From: Gemmatimonadaceae bacterium
GTDB taxonomy: Bacteria > Latescibacterota > UBA2968 > UBA8231
Assembly (NCBI GenBank): GCA_002726335.1
Contig: PBSR01000032.1
Coordinates: 1 to 29,700, forward strand
Length of the DNA stretch: 29,700 bases
Direction: 5' to 3'
This document shows positions 1 to 6,941 of this stretch, in pieces. The notes beneath the pieces were generated by a model that was not told the DNA's origin, did no database searches, and worked only from the letters and a program-made list of their open reading frames with translations. Each line of letters opens with the position of its first letter. The stretch's first letter is position 1. The translations under genes were made by a program, and so were the position numbers.

Positions 1-2
1 GG

Positions 3-2813
3 CGCGCCGGTTTCGACATCCTTCACATCGGGGTCGAGAGTTTCAGCGGCAACGCCCTGCTGGAGACCTTCCCCCACAGCGTCTATGAGGCGGCCACATA
101 CTACGATATGGCGTGGTCCAATTTCGAACTCGAAGATTTCGACCGCGCCATCGCCGATTTCGAGCAGGTCCTGACACTGGCCCCGCGAGGGTCGAACGCC
201 GACCGGTCACTGTTCCAGATCGCGGAGAGCTACGGCCGCCTCGAGCAGACCGATCAGGCTCTGACCTACCTGGATCGACTCATCGGCAGGTATGACTTTG
301 CGCATATGTCGGAAGAGGACCTGATCGAGATGACCACCCTGAAGCTCAAAGGGGTGGTGAAGGAGACGGCTCGCGAACTGGTAGCCAAGTCACACCTCAA
401 GAAAGGTGACATCTACGCCGAGGCCGGCAACATCGACGCAGCTCTGGCGGCCTACGCGGTCGTCCCCCTGGAGTATGCGGCCGAACCGGCACTGGTGCAG
501 AACTCCTACATCCGCGCCGCCGAGTTGATCCAGAAGGAGCGAGGTGCCCAGGCTGCCATCGCCTCCTACAAGAATGCCATCGAAGAGGTCGAGGACAAGG
601 TCTTCCAGGCGCGGACTCAGTTGACCGTTGCCCTGATGCTCTATGACGAAGGCCAGTATCTGAAGGCGGCAGAGGAATACGAGATATACCTGAGTGCCTA
701 CCCCGATGTTACCGCCCGTGTCGGGTTCGGCACCGATAAGGTGTGGTTCCGCGTCGCCCAGTGCCATCAGGAGCACGCCCGCGCAGTGCGCGGCGAGAAC
801 GAGGCCGAGGCGACCGCCTCCATCGACAAGGCGCTGGGGCTGCACGAGCAGGTCCTGGAGGAATACGGTAGCAGCGAGCTGATACCGGACGTGCTGTTCA
901 ACGCCGGCTTCGCCAACCAGTTGAAGGGGCAGGACGCCGAAGCATTGCCCTACTACCAGCGGCTGGTGGAGAGGTATCCGGAGCACCCGGCGTCCGTCAA
1001 CGGACTGCTGCAACTGGCCCGGATCGAGTATGCCGCTGCCCGCTACCGTCCCGCCGTCGCCATCTACGAGAGATTTGTCCAACAGCACCCTGAGTCGGAG
1101 TTGGGCAATACCGCTCAGATGGAACTAGGCCTCGCCCACAAGGTACTGAAAGAGCCCGATCTGGCGATCGCCGCGTATCTGCAGGTTGCCGAGGCCTGGG
1201 GGCAGTGGCCTAGCGTCCAGGTCGATCTGGCGGAGCTGTACATCGGACGCGGCGACTACGACGAAGCCAAGGTGGCACTCGGGCAAGCGCTGGCGCGCGT
1301 GGAGGACAGCACCTTGCGCAGCCAGATTCACTACACGTCGGCGCGTGTGGGTTTTGCTCAAGATGATTTCGAGTTGGCCATCCGGGAATGGAGTCAGGCG
1401 TTGGCAGCGTCGCCGCCGCCACAGATCCAGCAGAGCTCACTGCTGGCACGGGGCGGCGCGTACTACGAGGTAGCCAAGCAGCGGGATGCGTCGGGTGACA
1501 CGACGGCCGCCAGGAACTACTACGAAGCGTCGCTGACGGACATGAAGGCGCTGTTGGAACGTGATCCAACGCCCCAGATCAAGGACAGCGCCTTCCGCAC
1601 ACTGGGCGCCTGCATGATCCGACTGCAGCGAGCGGATGAGGCGGCCACCTATTATCGGGAGCTGATCTCGGCCAGCGACGACCGCCAGGAGCAGGCCACT
1701 TTCCAGATGCTGCTGACAGAGCTCTACTACGATCAGCAGAACTTCGCTCAAGCTGAGAGCTTTGCCCGTGAGTTGCTGGCCATCGATTTCGAGGACGACA
1801 ACTCCGCCGGGTACTATCGCAAGGAGCGTGCCTACTCCATCATCGGCAACGCCCTGCTGCAGCAACAGAAGTACGAGGCGGCCGGCGAGGCCTTCGCCGA
1901 AGGGCTCAAGCGATACCCGAACTCGGGGGAAAGCGGCAATCTCAACTTCTCCCTCGGTTTCGCCCACGTCAGTGGGGGGGACTACGAGGCGGCGGTGCGT
2001 GTTTTTCGAGAGTTTGTCGAGGCCTATCCCGACAACTTCAATCGCGTTCACGGTCAGTACTACCTGGCCCACGGCCTCCAGGCTCTGACACAGTTCAAGG
2101 ATGCTGCAGCTGCCTTCGAAGAGCTCGCCGAGCGTCACCCCCGTTCGCAGTACACGGAGGAGGCACTGTTTCTCGTGGGTGAGAATAACTACAACGAGCA
2201 GGATTATGCGACTGCCGTTGAAGCCTATCAGCGCCTGCAGGCGAAGTACCCGGATGGCACGTACAGTGGCTCGGCGCAGTATGCCCTGGCCTGGTCCTTC
2301 GTCGAGCAGGAGCTCATGGACGAGGCTGTGGCGGCCATGCGGACGCTCGTGGCGCGCTACCCGCGGAGCGAGTTCGCTTCGAGGGCGCAGTTCACCATCG
2401 GCGATCACTACTACAACGCGCAAGCATATGAAGAGGCCATGACGGCCTATCAGCACGTTGTCGACGATTATCCCGAATCAGGCGAGGCCGGCAGGGCCGC
2501 ATCGCTGATTTCGGAGTTGCAGGAAATCCAAGCCAGTTTCGATTATAACCAGGCGATGAGTCTCCTCGAAGGGAAGCAGTACCAGGAGGCGATCACCGGC
2601 CTGCAGGCGATCATAGAAAAGTACCCGGGCACGTATACGGAGTTGGCCGCATACTGCAACCTGGGGCTGGCCTATGAGATCCTGCGGGAGTGGCAGGAAG
2701 CGGTGGACAACTATCGAGTCGTCGCCGAGCGGGGTGGAGACCAGCCCGAAAACGCGGACGTCGTTCGCTTTGCGCAGATGCACAGCGACTGGATCGTTGA
2801 AAACCGACTCTGA
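3..2813 (+). CDS. Large TPR-repeat protein, 5' end outside the window
   Basis: The reading frame is open from base 3 with no stop before the ATG at 108, and the 35 codons before that ATG already read as TPR-like helix (YEAATYYDMAWSNFELEDF). The gene therefore starts upstream of the window. At least 936 residues are present, almost entirely tandem TPR units of about 34-37 residues carrying the usual pattern of aromatic/Ala positions and a Pro near each unit end (for example YPRSEFASRAQFTIGDHYY and YPESGEAGRAASLISELQ). The many YP(D/E/G) turns resemble the TPR half of YbgF/CpoB and other periplasmic TPR proteins of Tol systems. TPR arrays are protein-protein scaffolds, and no catalytic domain is visible. 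It is followed 45 bp later by an ExbB/TolQ gene, so it is probably the scaffold or periplasmic partner of that proton-channel complex. The missing N-terminus, where a signal peptide would lie, prevents firm localisation. Confidence 0.9.
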   Translation, partial: RAGFDILHIGVESFSGNALLETFPHSVYEAATYYDMAWSNFELEDFDRAIADFEQVLTLAPRGSNADRSLFQIAESYGRLEQTDQALTYLDRLIGRYDFAHMSEEDLIEMTTLKLKGVVKETARELVAKSHLKKGDIYAEAGNIDAALAAYAVVPLEYAAEPALVQNSYIRAAELIQKERGAQAAIASYKNAIEEVEDKVFQARTQLTVALMLYDEGQYLKAAEEYEIYLSAYPDVTARVGFGTDKVWFRVAQCHQEHARAVRGENEAEATASIDKALGLHEQVLEEYGSSELIPDVLFNAGFANQLKGQDAEALPYYQRLVERYPEHPASVNGLLQLARIEYAAARYRPAVAIYERFVQQHPESELGNTAQMELGLAHKVLKEPDLAIAAYLQVAEAWGQWPSVQVDLAELYIGRGDYDEAKVALGQALARVEDSTLRSQIHYTSARVGFAQDDFELAIREWSQALAASPPPQIQQSSLLARGGAYYEVAKQRDASGDTTAARNYYEASLTDMKALLERDPTPQIKDSAFRTLGACMIRLQRADEAATYYRELISASDDRQEQATFQMLLTELYYDQQNFAQAESFARELLAIDFEDDNSAGYYRKERAYSIIGNALLQQQKYEAAGEAFAEGLKRYPNSGESGNLNFSLGFAHVSGGDYEAAVRVFREFVEAYPDNFNRVHGQYYLAHGLQALTQFKDAAAAFEELAERHPRSQYTEEALFLVGENNYNEQDYATAVEAYQRLQAKYPDGTYSGSAQYALAWSFVEQELMDEAVAAMRTLVARYPRSEFASRAQFTIGDHYYNAQAYEEAMTAYQHVVDDYPESGEAGRAASLISELQEIQASFDYNQAMSLLEGKQYQEAITGLQAIIEKYPGTYTELAAYCNLGLAYEILREWQEAVDNYRVVAERGGDQPENADVVRFAQMHSDWIVENRL

Positions 2814-2858
2814 GCCTCTATGAGCCTCAACCTGTATTCATAAGCCGGGAGACTTGAA

Positions 2859-3530
2859 ATGGGTCAGAATTTCTTGGTAGACCAATTCCTCAAGGGGGGA
2901 CCGATGATGTGGGTCCTTCTGCTCTGCTCGTTGGTGGCCTTGGGCATCGTCATCGACCGGCTGTGGCACCTGATGCGGGTGCCCAGCGAAGAACAGGCAG
3001 AGGAGGAGTTGGACTCAGCCGAAAGTGTGCTGCAGAACCAGGGCGAGAAGGGTGCCGTCGAGCATTTCCGCCAGGGTTCCGGTGTGCTCAACTATATCTT
3101 CGCCGCGTTGGTCAAGCGCTACGACATTCTCGTGCTGGAGAACCGCACGGACATCGAAGACATGCGCCAGGAACTCATCGAGGCCACGCAGGAGGCAGGG
3201 GAAGTCTACCTGGGGCGGTTGCTGAACGCTCTCGGAACGATCGGCGTACTGGCGCCACTGATGGGGCTGCTGGGCACCATCCTCGGCATGATCCGTGCCT
3301 TCGATGCCATCGCCCGTTCCGGCGCCGGTGATCCCGCCGCGGTGGCCAGCGGCATCTCGGAAGCGTTGATCACGACAGCCAGCGGGCTGATCGTGGCCAT
3401 CCCCACCATCGTCTTCCACCGCTATCTTTCCGGTCGTGCCGAGAAAGTGTTCCGTGCCATCGAACTCTTCGGCCACACCTTTGCCAATTCCCTGCTGGTG
3501 CGGTTCCAGAATCAGCGGCAGGCCTCGTAG
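2859..3530 (+). CDS. MotA/TolQ/ExbB proton channel family protein
   Basis: This 223-residue protein has the length and three-segment layout of ExbB/TolQ. A first membrane helix lies at about residues 12-32, followed by a cytoplasmic helical loop. The second helix (about 120-145, with GVLAPLMGLLGTILGMI) and third helix (about 165-192, with SEALITTASGLIVAIPTIV) carry the family's conserved small and Thr residues facing the pore. In the family, a pentamer surrounds an ExbD/TolR dimer and conducts protons across the inner membrane to drive work in the envelope. The start at 2859 has a purine-rich GGGAGA about 7 bp upstream. Two ExbD genes follow directly. I cannot tell from sequence whether it is closer to TolQ, ExbB or the gliding-motor AglR type. 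Confidence 0.95.
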   Translation: MGQNFLVDQFLKGGPMMWVLLLCSLVALGIVIDRLWHLMRVPSEEQAEEELDSAESVLQNQGEKGAVEHFRQGSGVLNYIFAALVKRYDILVLENRTDIEDMRQELIEATQEAGEVYLGRLLNALGTIGVLAPLMGLLGTILGMIRAFDAIARSGAGDPAAVASGISEALITTASGLIVAIPTIVFHRYLSGRAEKVFRAIELFGHTFANSLLVRFQNQRQAS

Positions 3531-3550
3531 GGAAGGGAAGAGGGCCCCCA

Positions 3551-3967
3551 ATGCGAAAGAAGAGAGGTGGTTACGGGAAGAGCCACTTCCGGAGCAACGA
3601 GAACCCGGATCTGACGCCTCTGATCAACTGCATGTTTCTGTTGCTCGTGTTCTTCATGGTAGCCACGACATTCGTCAATCCCAAGGGACTGAGTGTGGAC
3701 CTCCCGGGAGGGGAGGGAGAGTCGCGAGCCACGAAGGACATGAACATCGTCATCAATGACGATGGGGGGATCCAGGTCAACGGGGCGCTCACGGATCAGG
3801 AGAACCTGGCCGAGACCATCCGCAAAGTGATGGCGGAGGGCGCCACGAAGAATGTCATTCTGGAGGCGGATCGCAGCGTGCGTCACGCCAGTGTCGTGCA
3901 GGTGATGGACATCGCCCGGGGCGAGGGCATCGAGGCGATTGCATTCGCCAAGGGCGGCGAGGGATAA
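3551..3967 (+). CDS. ExbD/TolR family protein, first paralogue, membrane Asp replaced by Asn
   Basis: The 138-residue protein has the ExbD/TolR plan: a short cytoplasmic N-terminus, one membrane helix (about residues 20-42, LTPLINCMFLLLVFFM) and a periplasmic domain ending in the typical small alpha/beta fold (VILEADRSVRHASVVQVMDIARGEGIEAIAFA). The family's protonatable Asp in the TPxxD motif is Asn26 here (codon AAC at 3626-3628), while the neighbouring paralogue keeps Asp. In ExbD and TolR this Asp is needed for proton-driven function, so this copy may be structural or make an asymmetric motor. It lies 20 bp after the ExbB gene and 4 bp before the second ExbD gene, so co-translation is likely. 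Confidence 0.93.
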   Translation: MRKKRGGYGKSHFRSNENPDLTPLINCMFLLLVFFMVATTFVNPKGLSVDLPGGEGESRATKDMNIVINDDGGIQVNGALTDQENLAETIRKVMAEGATKNVILEADRSVRHASVVQVMDIARGEGIEAIAFAKGGEG

Positions 3968-3971
3968 GTAC

Positions 3972-4403
3972 ATGGCGAAACGACGACAGTCGCTGTCGGA
4001 GAAGGCGGGCGAGTTCGAGTTGAACCTGACACCGATGATCGATGCGGTGTTCCTGCTGCTCATCTTCTTCATGACGACCACGGTCTTCGTCAAGGCATCG
4101 CAGCTCAAGATCGCGTTGCCCGAAGCGAAGCACTATGATCAGCTGAAGTCAGAGAAGAAGCTGAACCTGCGGATCGGCGGCGAGGGTGAGCTTGAAGTCA
4201 ACAGTCAGCTGGTGGCGCTCCTGGAGTTGCGCGGGTGGCTGGAGCGGGAGAGAATCCGCACCGGCTCCACGACGCTGATCATCACCGCCGACGCCGAGAC
4301 GCCGCATGGCGTGGTCATCGACGCCATGGAGATGGCGACGATGGCGGGCGTGGAGAAGATCGATGTGGAAACCCAGGATGAATCCAAGCAACAAACCCAA
4401 TAG
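3972..4403 (+). CDS. ExbD/TolR family protein, second paralogue with intact membrane Asp
   Basis: The 143-residue protein begins MAKRRQSLSEK at 3972. An upstream in-frame ATG at 3939 would overlap the previous gene by 29 bp and add a poor extension, and GAGG lies about 9 bp before 3972. The membrane helix (about residues 18-42, LTPMIDAVFLLLIFFM) holds the conserved Asp24 (codon GAT at 4041-4043). The periplasmic domain follows, with TLIITADAETPHGVVIDAMEM matching the ExbD C-terminal fold. With the upstream ExbB and ExbD it should form an inner-membrane proton-driven energiser. The short C-terminal tail (ETQDESKQQTQ) is polar and unremarkable. Confidence 0.94.
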   Translation: MAKRRQSLSEKAGEFELNLTPMIDAVFLLLIFFMTTTVFVKASQLKIALPEAKHYDQLKSEKKLNLRIGGEGELEVNSQLVALLELRGWLERERIRTGSTTLIITADAETPHGVVIDAMEMATMAGVEKIDVETQDESKQQTQ

Positions 4404-4417
4404 AAAAACGAGACAGC

Positions 4418-5212
4418 ATGATGAGTGACCACCGTCCGGTTCGCCCGGGGTTCTGTGCAGTACTGGGGATCCTGATCCTTGCTGCGTCCTGGGGGTGCGC
4501 GGGACTGATCCCACCGGAGCTGGTGTTCGATGTCCATATGGGTCCCATCCTGCCCGAGGGCCGGGGTGATTTTTCTATCGACCTGGAGGACAGCTCGACG
4601 GTCTTCAGCAAGGAAGGCCTGTTGATCAAGGTCAGGCACATGACCGATGGCGAGTTGAATGATCGCTATCCGCCGCTTTTTGATGGCCGCCAGATCAACC
4701 CCTATACACGTGGTGAGAAGGACCCGGAACTGGGGTACATTCTGCCCCGATTTACCGTGTTCGAGGTGACGATCACCAACAACACCTACGCCAAGGTCGA
4801 ACTCGACCCGGCCAATGTCACCATGACCTCTGCGGGGGAAAGCTACCGATACTATGATCCCGGTCGTGAGGGCGCTGTTGTACTGGGAGGCAACAGCTTC
4901 ACCAAGTATTACAAGATGGAATTGGGAACATCCGGGAATGAGCGCGAGATCAACCTCGAGCGGATGGGTATCATCTACAAGACGGTCTACCACCGTGGTC
5001 GTCCCATATTCCGGGGTGACAGGCGTACGGGCTTTCTCGTCTTCGATCCGTTGCCCGAGGCCAACGAGGATCTCGTCCTCATTTTCAAGGACTTCATTCT
5101 CTCCTTCGACGCCAGTGGCAACCCGGAAGAGACGGTCGATGTGGAGTTCAGCTTTGACGTGAACCAGCGAGTCATCGAGGTCGCCAAGAGTGAGGGGCAG
5201 GGAGAGGGTTGA
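4418..5212 (+). CDS. Uncharacterised lipoprotein of the ExbB/ExbD operon
   Basis: The 264-residue protein starts with two Met codons (4418 and 4421). A hydrophobic stretch at residues 12-25 leads to a lipobox-like AASWGC with Cys27, so lipidation and envelope anchoring are predicted. The rest is soluble and beta-rich by eye, including FEVTITNNTYAKVELDP, a phrase typical of immunoglobulin-like or DUF4352-like folds describing free polypeptide at a membrane surface. I do not recognise a named family. It sits 14 bp after the second ExbD gene and is followed at once by the parvulin-like lipoprotein, so it is likely an accessory envelope component of this proton-driven system. The function is unknown. 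Confidence 0.8.
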   Translation: MMSDHRPVRPGFCAVLGILILAASWGCAGLIPPELVFDVHMGPILPEGRGDFSIDLEDSSTVFSKEGLLIKVRHMTDGELNDRYPPLFDGRQINPYTRGEKDPELGYILPRFTVFEVTITNNTYAKVELDPANVTMTSAGESYRYYDPGREGAVVLGGNSFTKYYKMELGTSGNEREINLERMGIIYKTVYHRGRPIFRGDRRTGFLVFDPLPEANEDLVLIFKDFILSFDASGNPEETVDVEFSFDVNQRVIEVAKSEGQGEG

Positions 5213-5232
5213 TCGCATTTACCAGGCCCAAC

Positions 5233-6921
5233 ATGGCGCCAACCAGTACCAGGAGCCGGAAGCTCATTCCGGCTCCTGTTTTTTTTGCTCTGTGGTTGGT
5301 CAGTGGCGTACTCACCGGCTGCGCGTCTCCTGGCGAGGACGGACCTTCCCTGCTGGCCACCGTCGGCGACCTGCAGATAACCGACGCCGAAGTGCAATCC
5401 TTTACCGAACGCATCGGGGCCGAGGCGGCAGGTCGACTGTCGGTTGAAGAACTGGTGCAGACGCTGATCGATCGCCAGCTTCTGACCCGCGAGGCCCAGG
5501 AGCAGGGGCTGCAACAGGATGCAGATCTGCAGAGGCGTCTCGCAGAGAGCGAAACCGAAGAACTCGCCCGGATGATGTTGAGCCGGCAGCTGCAGGCGGC
5601 GACGGTCACCGAACAAGAGGTCAGCCGCGCCTTTACCGAGCAGGGATGGAACGAGCAGGTCCGTGCCCTTGAGATCTTTGTCCCCACAGTTTCTCTGGCG
5701 AGGCAGGTTCTGCAGCAGGTGGCAAGTGGCAGGGACTTCATGGATGTGGGTCGTCAGTTTTCTGTCGATCCGTACTACAACGTCCCGTCCGGCGAGGCCC
5801 GGCAGTCGGTGTATCAGGCCTACGATCGTCCTCGCGTCATCGTCGAGGCTCTGTTCCGTCTACCCGTGGGGGGCGTCTCAGAGCCTTTACCACAGCACGG
5901 TGGGTTCGTCATCGCCGCCGTGGCCGATCGCCGCAAGGTCGACCTGCCGGAGGTCCATGAGGAGATCGCCGAGGCATTGATCGCTGAGAAACGCAAGCAG
6001 CTGCGCAATTCCTACCTGCGGCATCTGAAGTGGGATTTCCGTACCAGTTTCCATCCCGAAGGCATGGACCTGGTGGTCGCCGTGTTGCGGGGCGAGACTC
6101 CCGGCAGCGACCTGGAGGCAGCCCAGCGTCAACAGCCTGTCTATGCCTTCGAGGGCTTCGAGATGGATGTGGCCGAGGTCCTGGACGCCGTCGGGACCGC
6201 ACGAGCCAGCTGGCCTGAGGTCGACGCGGACGCGGTCAACAAGAAGCTTTCGGAGGGGCACTTTCCCAACCTGCTGATGGCCAGGGATGCCCGGCGAAAG
6301 GGCGTGGACAAGACGGAGGCCTTTCTCGCCTGGCGTCGGGCGCAGCAGCAGGACCTCATGCTGCTCGGTCTCCGCCAGAGCGTGATCGACGAGGACGCCG
6401 TCGTGCAGGAGGAAGACCTGCAAGCCTTCTACGAAGACAACAAGCAGCGCTTCCGCGCCGCGCCCTGGGTCCACATCCAGGAGATTCTGGTCGAGGATCC
6501 GGAGCTGGCCCGCGACCTGGTCACGCGGATTGCCGAGGGCGCTGATATGGCGTCATTGGCGCAGGCTCACAGCCAGCGAAAAAAGGAAGACGGGCTGCTG
6601 GATGTCTCGACGTCACACACGCCGATGTACGGCGAGGTCTGGATGAATGCGGTGATGAACGCGCCCCTGAATGAGGTTCGTGGCCCCATCAAGACCACGG
6701 GAGGCTACTCCGTTTTCACGGTTCTGGAGAAGCATCCCGAGATCTTCCATACCCTCGAGTCGGACCGCGTGCGTCGGTCGGTCACCCGTGACGTGCGGCA
6801 GCAGAAGGAGCGGCGGGCCTTCAATCGCTATCTGGAGGCGTTGCGTCAGAAGTACGCCGGACAGATCACGGTCTACGAGGAGGCGCTGGCGTCTCTGCGC
6901 GAGGCCCCCGAGCCCACCTGA
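5233..6921 (+). CDS. Parvulin/SurA-like peptidyl-prolyl isomerase lipoprotein
   Basis: I chose the ATG at 5233 (562 residues). A TTG at 5209 would overlap the previous stop and sits too close to the purine-rich run just before it. The N-terminus has a basic region (TSTRSRKL), a hydrophobic core (FFALWLVSGVLTG) and lipobox Cys30. Residues about 40-150 resemble the SurA/PrsA helical chaperone domain (EELVQTLIDRQLLTREAQEQ). Two parvulin-like regions follow. The first (about 140-235) has GRDFMDVGRQFS and GGVSEPLPQHGGFVIAAV. The second (about 415-510) has HIQEILVEDPELARDLV and PLNEVRGPIKTTGGYSVF. The first lacks the early active-site His of canonical parvulins, so one or both may be chaperone-only. 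The likely role is folding of envelope proteins. An intrinsic terminator lies inside its signal-peptide codons. Confidence 0.88.
   Translation: MAPTSTRSRKLIPAPVFFALWLVSGVLTGCASPGEDGPSLLATVGDLQITDAEVQSFTERIGAEAAGRLSVEELVQTLIDRQLLTREAQEQGLQQDADLQRRLAESETEELARMMLSRQLQAATVTEQEVSRAFTEQGWNEQVRALEIFVPTVSLARQVLQQVASGRDFMDVGRQFSVDPYYNVPSGEARQSVYQAYDRPRVIVEALFRLPVGGVSEPLPQHGGFVIAAVADRRKVDLPEVHEEIAEALIAEKRKQLRNSYLRHLKWDFRTSFHPEGMDLVVAVLRGETPGSDLEAAQRQQPVYAFEGFEMDVAEVLDAVGTARASWPEVDADAVNKKLSEGHFPNLLMARDARRKGVDKTEAFLAWRRAQQQDLMLLGLRQSVIDEDAVVQEEDLQAFYEDNKQRFRAAPWVHIQEILVEDPELARDLVTRIAEGADMASLAQAHSQRKKEDGLLDVSTSHTPMYGEVWMNAVMNAPLNEVRGPIKTTGGYSVFTVLEKHPEIFHTLESDRVRRSVTRDVRQQKERRAFNRYLEALRQKYAGQITVYEEALASLREAPEPT
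5251..5286 (+). terminator. Strong intrinsic terminator inside the parvulin-like gene's signal-peptide codons
   Basis: A perfect 9-bp stem (AGGAGCCGG at 5251-5259 with CCGGCTCCT at 5269-5277) with a 9-base loop is followed by one G and then eight T residues (5279-5286). This is a textbook rho-independent terminator reading on the plus strand, as expected at the end of the ExbB/ExbD/lipoprotein transcript that stops at 5212. However, the same bases encode the basic and hydrophobic start of the next protein's signal peptide in frame. Ribosomes translating that gene would cover the stem. Confidence 0.85.
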
Positions 6922-6941
6922 TTACCCGCTGCCAGGCGAGG

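Noticed and set aside
1437..2456. Long minus-strand open frame opposite the TPR gene
   Set aside because: It is the mirror of a GC-rich coding gene. Its translation has no recognisable domain, while the plus-strand frame is clear TPR repeat.
2811..2828. 8-bp direct repeat TGAGCCTC after the TPR gene
   Set aside because: It is too short and too simple to assign a role; it may be a small local duplication.
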